32,300 bases of DNA from Gammaproteobacteria bacterium (GTDB lineage Bacteria > Pseudomonadota > Gammaproteobacteria > GRL18): the NCBI GenBank assembly GCA_015488755.1, contig WFNB01000086.1, forward strand, positions 1 through 32,300, written 5' to 3'. The translations under genes were made by a program, and so were the position numbers. Of this stretch, positions 20,148-27,307 are shown piece by piece (positions within the stretch are counted from its first letter, which is position 1; every line of letters starts with the position of its first letter). The notes beneath the pieces are model-generated. The model was not told where the DNA came from and did not search any database. It saw only the letters and a list, made by a program, of their open reading frames with translations.

Positions 20148-20285
20148 AAGTGTAAATTATTGTGGGGCTTGTTTTTAATAAAAATTACTGTTGATAAAGG
20201 GATTTTACGAAAGGCAAAGCAACTTGAAAATATTGTAGTGTGTAACCCAATAGAGTTTATTGATTTCTGGGAGGATAAAAAATGA
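20148..20285 (+). pseudogene. Possible C-terminal fragment of a lost gene, perhaps a PIN-type toxin
   Basis: An open frame without a credible start runs from after a TAA at 20145-20147 to TGA at 20283-20285. It ends ILRKAKQLENIVVCNPIEFIDFWEDKK, with a beta-strand followed by a polar loop and helix as at the end of PIN-domain toxins. Its TGA overlaps the ATG of the next small ORF (ATGA), the coupling expected of a two-gene unit. Only about 45 codons remain and no catalytic acidic residues can be assigned. The PIN link is inference from shape and context, not recognition. Confidence 0.3.
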
Positions 20286-20488
20286 TATCTGATACAGCAA
20301 TAAAACAAAAAGGTTTTGAGGCATTAAAAGACAAACTGGGAATAGTCAAAATGGAAAGATTTATCATGCTAATCAATCGTGAAAAATTTGACTATACCAA
20401 ATGGAGAAAAGATTTATTTGAAGATATGGATATTGAAGAATTATCCCGGAAAGCAAATGAATTCTCTCAGAGTTTAAAAAAATCTTAA
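20282..20488 (+). CDS. Small hypothetical protein, possible orphan antitoxin
   Basis: A 68-residue charged protein (MISDTAIKQKGFEALKDKLG, then VKMERFIMLINREKFDYTKW and ELSRKANEFSQSL). It has a good ribosome site, GGGAGG, at 20269-20274 and an ATG overlapping the stop of the upstream fragment. It is predicted to be helical, with no signal peptide or membrane segment. I recall similar small proteins accompanying toxin-like genes, but I cannot name the family with confidence. With the upstream partner reduced to a fragment, it would be an orphan. Confidence 0.5.
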   Translation: MISDTAIKQKGFEALKDKLGIVKMERFIMLINREKFDYTKWRKDLFEDMDIEELSRKANEFSQSLKKS

Positions 20489-20867
20489 ATCAATATTCTG
20501 TAAAGTTTTAGTGCTTATCTGAAGAAATAATTTACAGAAGATTTCACATTATTTCGTTTGCTTGATTTATTTAGGTTCAAACAGGCATGTTGGTTTGGGT
20601 GATTTTCTCGATGAAGTTTGTGGATTTTCTTAATGGGGGAAAATAGTAAGTTTTTATGCTATAGAGTGACTTGCGTAAGAATGTATTCCTTGTGAAACTG
20701 AATCAAAAGCTACGAGGGTACTTTTAAGTTTGCAATAAATGATTGAATTAAAGAATTTCCCGAGGTTGGCTGTCAAATATTGGGACGTCGATTATTTTTC
20801 CTTGTATAATTTCGAAGCTGCTTCCAGCTAATGGCAATTTAAAGTGTATTAAAAAAGGAACAACACC
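20489..20867. other. 379-bp AT-rich region without a recognisable gene
   Basis: I see no supported coding region here. A perfect TATAAT at 20805-20810 lies about 58 bp before the hsdM start and could be its -10 box; TTGGGA at 20780-20785 is a possible -35, but the 19-base spacing is long. AAAAGGA just before 20868 is a ribosome site. The rest is unassigned. Confidence 0.4.
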
Positions 20868-21480
20868 ATGACAAGCACCCAACAACGCGCCGAACTGCAA
20901 CGCCAAATATGGCAGATTGCCAACGATGTTCGTGGCTCGGTCGATGGGTGGGATTTTAAACAGTATGTACTAGGCACATTGTTTTACCTATTTATCAGTG
21001 AAAACTTTGCCATTTACATTGAAGGCGGGGATGAAAGCATCCATTATGCTGAGCTTACTGATGATGTGATCACGACCGATATCAAAGACGATGCCATTAA
21101 AACCAAGGGCTATTTTATTTACCCAAGCCAAGTTGTTTTCAAATATTGCTAACGACGCCAATAAGAACGACAACCTGAACACCGATTTAGCGGCGATTTT
21201 TACAGCGATTGAAAGCTCAGCCAATGGCTACCCATCAGAAGTGGATATTAAAGGCTTATTTGCCGATTTTGATACCATCAGTAACCGCTTAGGGAATACT
21301 GTTAAGGATAAAAACAGCCGTTTAGCCGCCGTATTAAAAGGCGTAGCGGGGCTGTCATTTGGTGCGTTTGAAAGCAATCAAATTGACCTGTTTGGCGATG
21401 CCTACGAGTTTTTAATCTCAAATTATGCTGCTAATGTGTATCAGCTTTGGCTCGACCTCAGCAGTCATTTTGTTAAATGA
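20868..21480 (+). pseudogene. hsdM: Frameshifted and truncated type I restriction methylase (hsdM remnant)
   Basis: HsdM is the adenine methyltransferase subunit of type I restriction-modification. The first frame (20868-21152) carries the family N-terminus ([52 protein letters not shown]). It then breaks near 21132, where one extra base shifts reading. The next frame continues the same protein ([23 protein letters not shown], then [29 protein letters not shown]). After NYAAN, near 21435, the expected GKSGGEFFTP stretch is replaced by unrelated codons and a stop. The methylase core with NPPY, and hsdS and hsdR, are absent. Base composition is less AT-rich than its surroundings, which suggests transfer. 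Confidence 0.93.
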
Positions 21481-21508
21481 CATCAAAAATATTTTTTTAG
21501 GAAAGCAG

Positions 21509-21856
21509 TTATTCTAAAATTGTGATTAAATGAGCTAAAACATCGTCAACAATATAATCAGGAACAGATTCAACTATTTTAGCTTTTCTTGCTTCTAAAT
21601 CTAATGTGCGAATACTGTTGATTAATACAACGCCTTGGGTATCAATGCCACAACCAGATAATGAAACGGTAAACCCTTTAACTCTGGAAAGGTTTCCTCC
21701 TTGAGTGATTGGAGCAATAAGAACGGTACCTAACTGATTAAATTCCGAAGTTGAAAGTACCAAACAAGGTCTAAAATCCCCTTGTAGTTCACGACCAGAA
21801 ATAGGATTTAAAGATACTTTAACGATGTCCCCGCGTTCGTATCTCTTTCGTTTCAC
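21509..21856 (-). CDS. chpB: MazF/ChpB-family mRNA interferase toxin
   Basis: Toxin of a type II toxin-antitoxin system, expected to cleave mRNA at specific short sequences when freed from its antitoxin. The 115-residue product matches E. coli ChpB along its length. Landmarks are YERGDIVKVSLNPISGRELQG, the RPCLVLS strand, FNQLGTVLIAPITQGGN and the VVLINSIRTLDLEAR block. The arginine-proline of RPCLVLS and the ITQGGN loop are typical of active members, and no disruption is visible. Its start overlaps the antitoxin stop by four bases, so translation is coupled. It converges on the hsdM remnant. Confidence 0.93.
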   Translation of the reverse strand: MKRKRYERGDIVKVSLNPISGRELQGDFRPCLVLSTSEFNQLGTVLIAPITQGGNLSRVKGFTVSLSGCGIDTQGVVLINSIRTLDLEARKAKIVESVPDYIVDDVLAHLITILE

Positions 21857-22110
21857 AATGATTCTCTGCCTACAGGTTGAATATCATCCCATTCTTTTAC
21901 CGCATTTGGCATTGGAGCATTTAAATCACACAGAGCAAGAAGCTCTTTAAGTGAGTATTTAGGTTTCATCTTCTTTGGGGTAATCACGATTTTATTTCCG
22001 CTTTCAGAAACATCAATTTCATCTCCCTCTGATAAATTAAGCTTCTTTAATATTATTGCTGGTAAAATCAGCCCTGAGCTATTACCTATTTTTCTAATGT
22101 TGGTTTTCAT
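21853..22110 (-). CDS. chpS: MazE/ChpS-family antitoxin
   Basis: Antitoxin that neutralises the adjacent toxin and represses the operon. An AbrB/SpoVT swapped-hairpin DNA-binding domain covers about residues 4-45 (IRKIGNSSGLILPAIILKKLNL, then IVITP). The C-terminal part (YSLKELLALCDLNAPMPNAVKEWDD) resembles the ChpS toxin-binding tail. The 85-residue length fits (E. coli ChpS is 83). AAGG precedes the ATG on the minus strand. The operator-like repeat at 22159-22179 stands about 50 bp upstream. Confidence 0.92.
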   Translation of the reverse strand: MKTNIRKIGNSSGLILPAIILKKLNLSEGDEIDVSESGNKIVITPKKMKPKYSLKELLALCDLNAPMPNAVKEWDDIQPVGRESL

Positions 22111-22158
22111 AAAAATACCTTTTTAAATCATTACAACTAGAGTAATACAAAACCCAGT

Positions 22159-22179
22159 ATGTTGCAACAATGTTGCAAC
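22159..22179 (-). promoter_or_regulatory. Operator-like tandem palindrome of chpSB
   Basis: GTTGCAAC, a perfect 8-bp palindrome, occurs at 22161-22168 and again at 22172-22179. It forms an 11-bp direct repeat (ATGTTGCAACA, ATGTTGCAACT). On the minus strand a weak promoter, TTGTTG-17-TATTAC, overlaps this block. Such placement fits autorepression by the antitoxin or the toxin-antitoxin complex, with repeats on one face of the helix. Confidence 0.65.
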
Positions 22180-22343
22180 TTTAAGTTGTTGTGTTAATAA
22201 TACATGTTAATGCAAGTTAAAAATGTCCTGTGTTCTAGAATTTAGAAATCTCCTATTTGAATTTTTGCTTTCAATTTTCCTTGGAAAATTAATAGCCCGT
22301 AGGAAAGATTTTGAGATGGAATTTGATTGTGGCTAGGTGGTGC

Positions 22344-22379
22344 AAATCAGAAGTGATGGTCACTGCCAATCTCTGATTT
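22344..22379 (+). other. Nested hairpin of unknown role
   Basis: AAATCAGA (22344-22351) pairs with TCTGATTT (22372-22379). Nested directly inside, AGTGA (22352-22356) pairs with TCACT (22360-22364), leaving a seven-base bulge. A short T-run follows. It could end an unseen short transcript, but no gene precedes it on this strand. Confidence 0.35.
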
Positions 22380-22538
22380 TTCCCTTCAGGTGTCAATGGA
22401 CAAATTTCAGCTGTATGGATTATTCTTGAAATAGTCACTGATTATCTTGATGTTTGACACAAACCAACTAATATTCAAATGCTTCATCAAAAATCGAAGT
22501 CTTGGACTTGTTATTATTTTATTTCATAAGGATATGTT

Positions 22539-23423
22539 ATGCGTATAAGACAGCTTGTGGTTTTCTTTTTCTTTTTATTATTATCATCTTATGCCTTCTC
22601 AGAGGTAACAGAATTAAACTGGGCGGGTTGTGGTATTACCAAAAAGGCTTTTATGGCTGAAATTGCTAAAGCCTATGAAGTTAAGTATGGGGTACACATT
22701 AATTTAGAAGGTGGTGGTGCAACGAAAGGCATTGTGAACACTAAAATTGGTCGATCACATATCGGTGGTACTTGTCGACTTCCTATTCATAATGTTAAAG
22801 AAGAGTCGCAATTAAATCACATTACTATTGTGGCATGGGATGCTTTAGTTGTTGTGACCCATCCAGAAGCGCCTATTGATAATATTACTCGAGATGAATT
22901 GATTGCTATTTTAGAGGGAAAACTAACAAAGTGGGATCAACTCAGTTCATGGAAGGGTAAAAGGAATAAAAAAATACAGCTAATTACTCGTGCTTCAAAT
23001 CTTTCGGGTGTGGGTTTTACCTATAGAAAAATGTTGTTTGGGGATGTTTATAAAGAAATTAACGCATATAAAGAATTTCCCTCATCAGGCCCTGTGGAAA
23101 AATATATAGAGAAAAATGAATATGCAATGGCCATTACCGGTGTTTCAAGTGCCAATAAACGAGATTTAAATATTCTTTCTTTTCAAAATATTAAGCCTTC
23201 GTTTGATAATATTAAAACGGGGGCTTATCAGTTTTATAGACCCTTATATCTGGTTGCAGGTGTGACTCATAAATTTACTAAAGAAGTGAGAAGAGAAATA
23301 GTTCGTTTTGTTAACTTTGTCAAGAGTGATGATGGCGCACAAGTGATCCGTGATAATGGTGTCGTTCCCTATATTGATGCTGTACATCTTATTGCCAAAC
23401 AACCTAATATTTTTGCCATGTAA
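22539..23423 (+). CDS. PstS-like periplasmic substrate-binding protein (orphan)
   Basis: A 294-residue protein of the phosphate-binding-like (PBP) family. Residues 1-21 form a signal peptide with a likely cut after AFS. Family landmarks are LEGGGATKGI, PIDNITRDELIAILEGKLTKWDQL, TRASNLSGVGFTYRKML and AMAITGVSSANKR. The N-terminal loop reads GCGI instead of the PstS GAGA. The motif corresponding to FGASD is IGGTC, so the ligand aspartate appears replaced by C79. The protein has just two cysteines, C31 and C79, both in ligand-loop positions. No pstCAB genes adjoin. The ligand is unknown; phosphate should not be assumed. Confidence 0.8.
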   Translation: MRIRQLVVFFFFLLLSSYAFSEVTELNWAGCGITKKAFMAEIAKAYEVKYGVHINLEGGGATKGIVNTKIGRSHIGGTCRLPIHNVKEESQLNHITIVAWDALVVVTHPEAPIDNITRDELIAILEGKLTKWDQLSSWKGKRNKKIQLITRASNLSGVGFTYRKMLFGDVYKEINAYKEFPSSGPVEKYIEKNEYAMAITGVSSANKRDLNILSFQNIKPSFDNIKTGAYQFYRPLYLVAGVTHKFTKEVRREIVRFVNFVKSDDGAQVIRDNGVVPYIDAVHLIAKQPNIFAM

Positions 23424-23519
23424 ATTCATATGAGATGTAGCATAAATGCTTTGTTCTTTTTTAGCTCACAGGTTAAAATGGTCAGTTAACCAAAAAAATA
23501 ATTTATTGGAAGACTGACA

Positions 23520-25274
23520 GTGAAAGATGCACTACAACAACTCATTTCGCAAGCAATACAATCCCTAATTGATAATAATACGTTAAATGTTGCGATGCCA
23601 GCAATTAAAATTGACCGCACCCGAGATAAAACTCATGGTGACTTTGCTGCGAATGTTGCTATGTTACTTGCCAAGCCTGCTCGAAAAAATCCACGCGAAA
23701 TTGCCTCTTTAATTATTAGTGCCTTGCCAGAAAGTGACTTTGTTGAAAAAGTTGACATTGCGGACCCTGGGTTTATTAATTTTTATGTCAGTGAGACATC
23801 ACGCTTGGATGTTGTTAGTCAAGTAATAGAACAGGGAGATGCCTTTGGGCGGTCTAATAAAGGAGCTGGGAAAAAAGTACAAGTAGAATTTGTTTCAGCA
23901 AATCCTACAGGGCCGTTACATGTTGGCCACGGACGAGGTGCTGCCTATGGTGCAACCTTAGCGAATTTATTAGATGCAATTGGCTATTCTGTGCATTGTG
24001 AGTATTATGTCAATGATGCGGGACGGCAAATGGATATTCTCGCAACGTCTGTGTGGTTGCGTTACCTTGAAAAAAAGGGAGTAGCCATCATCTTTCCTGC
24101 CAATGCCTATAAGGGGGGCTATATTCAAGATATTGTGGCGAATATAAATGATGTAGAAAGCTCTTATTTAGCGACTGCTGAAGAGGTGATGTCAGATCTA
24201 CCCTTGGATGAACCGCAAGGTGGTGATAAAGAAGAACATATTGATGCGTTGATCCAAAAGGCGAAAAAACTATTGGGTGAAGACTCTTATCGCTCTATTT
24301 TTGACTTGGCATTAAATTCAATTTTAGCGGATATTCGTGATGATCTCTCTGAATTTGGAGTGAATTATAATGAGTGGTTTTCAGAGCGATCCTTAATGGC
24401 TAAAGGCTTGGTCAGTCAAGCGATTGAGCGCTTACAAAGCGGCGGCTATATTTATGAACAAAAGGGTGCTTTGTGGTTCAAATCAACCGATTTTGGTGAT
24501 GATAAAGATCGAGTGGTGCAACGAGATAATGGTCAATCAACCTATTTTGCTTCTGATATTGCCTACCACATGGATAAATTTGATCGTGGTTTTGAGTCTG
24601 TTATTGATGTCTGGGGTTCTGATCATCATGGTTATGTGCCCAGAGTAAAAGCAGCCCTAAGTGCTCTGGATCATAATGCCGATGCCTTAGAGGTGTTATT
24701 GGTGCAGTTTGCCAATCTCTACCGAGGTGGGGAAAAAGTGCAAATGTCGACCCGCAGTGGTTCCTTTGTCACCTTAAGAGAATTACGCGATGAAGTGGGT
24801 TCAGATGCTGCTCGTTTCTTTTATGTGATGCGTAAATGTGAGCAACATTTGGATTTTGATTTAGAACTGGCAAAATCAAAGTCATCAGAAAATCCAGTGT
24901 ATTATATTCAATATGCACATGCTCGTATTTGTAGTATTTTTAGGCAATTGAAAGACAAAAATATAGTCTATGAGCAAGCACTTGGTTTGGCTAATTTAGC
25001 TTTATTGGTGGAAGAGCATGAATTAGATATTTTGCAACAATTAGCCAAATACCCAGAAGTTGTGGAAACCGCAGCTAGCCAGCATGAGCCACATTTAATG
25101 GCTCATTATTTACGTGAATTGGCCAATGCCTTGCATACTTATTACAATGCACATCAATTTATTGTTGATGATGAAAAGTTACGTAATGCTCGTTTGTTAT
25201 TGGTTGTCGCAACTCGGCAGGTGATAAAAAGTGGCTTGGAATTACTTGGTGTTTCTGCACCTAGTGAAATGTAG
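23520..25274 (+). CDS. argS: Arginyl-tRNA synthetase
   Basis: Class I synthetase that charges tRNA-Arg. The 584-residue product (E. coli 577) has the N-terminal additional domain with HGDFAANVAM and DPGFINFYV. The HIGH motif appears as HVGH at 134-137 within FVSANPTGPLHVGHGRGAA. The KMSKS region is degenerate (EKVQMSTRSG), as is usual for many ArgRS, and the C-terminal DALR anticodon domain is present. The start is GTG, chosen because GGAAG at 23508-23512 lies seven bases upstream and the N-terminus matches the family. Confidence 0.97.
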   Translation: MKDALQQLISQAIQSLIDNNTLNVAMPAIKIDRTRDKTHGDFAANVAMLLAKPARKNPREIASLIISALPESDFVEKVDIADPGFINFYVSETSRLDVVSQVIEQGDAFGRSNKGAGKKVQVEFVSANPTGPLHVGHGRGAAYGATLANLLDAIGYSVHCEYYVNDAGRQMDILATSVWLRYLEKKGVAIIFPANAYKGGYIQDIVANINDVESSYLATAEEVMSDLPLDEPQGGDKEEHIDALIQKAKKLLGEDSYRSIFDLALNSILADIRDDLSEFGVNYNEWFSERSLMAKGLVSQAIERLQSGGYIYEQKGALWFKSTDFGDDKDRVVQRDNGQSTYFASDIAYHMDKFDRGFESVIDVWGSDHHGYVPRVKAALSALDHNADALEVLLVQFANLYRGGEKVQMSTRSGSFVTLRELRDEVGSDAARFFYVMRKCEQHLDFDLELAKSKSSENPVYYIQYAHARICSIFRQLKDKNIVYEQALGLANLALLVEEHELDILQQLAKYPEVVETAASQHEPHLMAHYLRELANALHTYYNAHQFIVDDEKLRNARLLLVVATRQVIKSGLELLGVSAPSEM

Positions 25275-25286
25275 GATAAAACTAAC

Positions 25287-25916
25287 ATGGCAACTAAGAA
25301 AAAAACCAAGAAAAAAACTGGGGCAACTAGGAACACAGAAAAAAACACCTCCATTTTTCCCAAAGTATTACTTGTTCTGCTTGTGGGTGGTTTTGCTTCT
25401 TTTCTAGTGTATTTAGATCAAATACCAACAGAACATGGGATTACTCCAGAAACGATAGCGGATAAAGGACAGAAAAAAGAGCCAAAAATAAAAGCCATCC
25501 CCAAAAAGCCAAAGCAGAAATTTGATTTTTATACGGTATTGCCTGACCGAAAGGTAACGCAATCAGAGCGTTCCAAGGTGGTAGACAACAAGCCTAAAGT
25601 AGCAGTAAAATCACAAACAGTTCATGTGCAACCAGAAAAAGTCATTTCATCTAAGCAAAGCAAACAAAAAACAACCCCGTACTTTCTTTATCAGTTACAA
25701 GTTGGTGCATTTAAAGAATTGTCTAAGGCCGATGCAATGAAAGCTCGTTTAGCGTTTATTGGTGTGGAGTCTAATATTCAGGTGATGCAGAACAAGGGGC
25801 AGAAAATGTATCGCGTCAGAGTGGGGCCTAGCACGGATGAGAAAAAGATTAACACCATTAAAAAGCAACTTAAAGCACAAAATATTAATACCTTTGTGCA
25901 AAAGCTAAATGGCTGA
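25287..25916 (+). CDS. SPOR-domain membrane protein (FtsN-like)
   Basis: A 209-residue bitopic inner-membrane protein. A lysine-rich cytoplasmic tail (1-23) is followed by one membrane segment (about 24-43), a basic, proline-containing periplasmic linker, and a C-terminal SPOR domain from about 133 (YQLQVGAFKELSKADAMKARL, then RVRVGPSTDEKK). SPOR domains bind denuded peptidoglycan at division sites. It starts 12 bp after argS, the position in which FtsN-like SPOR genes are often found in gammaproteobacteria. It could be the division protein FtsN or a paralogue; the sequence alone does not decide. Confidence 0.85.
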   Translation: MATKKKTKKKTGATRNTEKNTSIFPKVLLVLLVGGFASFLVYLDQIPTEHGITPETIADKGQKKEPKIKAIPKKPKQKFDFYTVLPDRKVTQSERSKVVDNKPKVAVKSQTVHVQPEKVISSKQSKQKTTPYFLYQLQVGAFKELSKADAMKARLAFIGVESNIQVMQNKGQKMYRVRVGPSTDEKKINTIKKQLKAQNINTFVQKLNG

Positions 25917-25929
25917 TCTTAAATAAAAT

Positions 25930-26586
25930 TTAAGTGAGTGGTGTCAGTCTAATTTCAACGCGTCGGTTTTTTGCGCGACCCCATTCACTGCCATTGGATG
26001 CAATAGGGTAATCTTCCCCCATGCCTCGGGTTAGGATGCGTTGAGGTAACACTCGTCGAGTTTGTAGATAGCGAGCAACAGAACGGGCTCTTTTTTTAGA
26101 TAAGCTCATATTGTAGGATGCTTTGCCAATACTATCGGTATGACCATAGATATCAACATAGGTCTTTGGGTACTCATTAATAACCTTAGCAATGGATCCT
26201 AATACTGCGTAAAAATCAGCTGAAATAGCACTTGAACCCGTGTTAAAGGTAATGTTGCCCGGCATGTTTAGAATAATAGAATTTCCTTTGCGGGTAACAC
26301 TAACGCCTGTTGCTTCAAGTTCTTTACGTAATTTTGCTTCCTGAACATCCATATAGTAACCAATGCTACCCCCTGCCAAAGCACCAATGCCCGCGCCAAT
26401 AAGAGCAGATTTTCTATTATCTCCTGCTATGACACCCACAATTGCACCACTGACTGCACCAATAGCCGTACCTTTAACGACATTGCTGGTTTTTTCTTCC
26501 CGTGTATAAGGATCGATGGTTGAGCAGGCGTTAAGTAATAATACGGTTGTTAGTAGAATAAATTTGTATCTATGTTGTTCAAGCAT
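25930..26586 (-). CDS. OmpA-family lipoprotein with glycine zipper
   Basis: A 218-residue outer-membrane lipoprotein. The signal peptide ends in the lipobox LNAC with C21. Residues about 40-80 form a glycine-zipper stretch (GTAIGAVSGAIVGVIAG, GAGIGALAGGSIGYYMD), and about 105-216 an OmpA peptidoglycan-binding domain (ITFNTGSSAIS, YGHTDSIGKASYNMSLSKKRA, NRRVEIRL). It resembles the YiaD-type lipoproteins that link outer membrane and cell wall. It is convergent with the SPOR gene; a small stem CTTAAAT/ATTTAAG at 25918-25934 lies at the junction. Confidence 0.9.
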   Translation of the reverse strand: MLEQHRYKFILLTTVLLLNACSTIDPYTREEKTSNVVKGTAIGAVSGAIVGVIAGDNRKSALIGAGIGALAGGSIGYYMDVQEAKLRKELEATGVSVTRKGNSIILNMPGNITFNTGSSAISADFYAVLGSIAKVINEYPKTYVDIYGHTDSIGKASYNMSLSKKRARSVARYLQTRRVLPQRILTRGMGEDYPIASNGSEWGRAKNRRVEIRLTPLT

Positions 26587-26669
26587 ATGTCAGTCTCTAG
26601 TGGTGAAGAGCTAGCGAGTGTTCATCTATAATTTTTTTACTACAGTTTATGGATGGGTATTGTTAACTA

Positions 26670-27101
26670 TTACTGTGTTTTTGGATTACACCAGTAGCTG
26701 ACATCTTTCTCTGCACTGAGTAAGGTATCTTTAGTTTCTTGTTTTGATAAACGTATTTTTTGTTGTGTTTCTTCATCATAACGATATAAAAAGGGTGCTT
26801 TTTTATACTGTCTAAGAGATTTTTCTGCTGCTGTACACTGCTTTGCACGTTCTTTCTCAAGCTGTAGTTGACGACTGCTTTGCTTAGAAGAAACTTTATG
26901 AAACGTCTTGCTACCAAGATTCATCTTTTGGGCACTGGCTTCATTGGGTGGTCGAGCAGCGTAATGGATGCGACCATCAGCATCAGTCCACTTATAAATG
27001 TCTGTTGACTTGTCTGATTCAGCAAATAGCACCGTACTGAAAATCATGCTTAAGGCAAAGGTTAGAAAAATAGCACACGTTTTATTCATACTCAGCTTCA
27101 T
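26670..27101 (-). CDS. Secreted DUF4124-domain protein
   Basis: A 143-residue protein with a signal peptide (1-27, ending VLFA) and an N-terminal DUF4124 domain (DIYKWTDADGRIHYAARPP). The rest is a charged, helical region and an end with one cysteine (SYWCNPKTQ). The function of DUF4124 is unknown; it is common in gammaproteobacterial envelope proteins. The ATG at 27101 is supported by AGGAG at 27107-27111 on the minus strand; an upstream in-frame start at 27176 would put a poor N-terminus before the signal peptide. Confidence 0.82.
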   Translation of the reverse strand: MKLSMNKTCAIFLTFALSMIFSTVLFAESDKSTDIYKWTDADGRIHYAARPPNEASAQKMNLGSKTFHKVSSKQSSRQLQLEKERAKQCTAAEKSLRQYKKAPFLYRYDEETQQKIRLSKQETKDTLLSAEKDVSYWCNPKTQ

Positions 27102-27250
27102 TTGGGCTCCTAAAAAAATCAAAATACGGGTACGATTATAGTCGTTTTTATTAAGATAAAGAAAAAAAATAATCAATATTTACTTTAAACACTGTATTTT
27201 TTCTTATTTTGTGTTCTATGTCTCTATATTGCGGATAAGATAAAGTAGTA

Positions 27251-27290
27251 GGCAAAAAAAAGAGCATCCTTGTGATGCTCTTTTTTTGCC
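27251..27290 (-). terminator. Strong intrinsic terminator after amtB
   Basis: GAGCATC (27262-27268) pairs with GATGCTC (27274-27280) around CTTGT. The stem is extended by A/T tracts and closed by GGC/GCC, giving a hairpin of about 17 pairs. Read on the minus strand it lies 17 bp after the amtB stop and has a run of eight T's. Confidence 0.9.
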
Positions 27291-27307
27291 TGAATGAAGC
27301 TGAGAAC

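Larger units (their letters stand above)
22111..22538. other. 428-bp intergenic region between chpS and the PstS-like gene
   Basis: No coding region is supported. It holds the chpS promoter and operator-like repeat (22140-22180) and a nested hairpin at 22344-22379. It ends with AAGGAT, the ribosome site before 22539. The remainder is AT-rich and unassigned. Confidence 0.5.

Noticed and set aside
23471-23491. GGTTAA/TTAACC stem before argS as a terminator of the PstS-like gene
   Set aside because: The stem has only six pairs and is followed by A's, not T's, on the coding strand.
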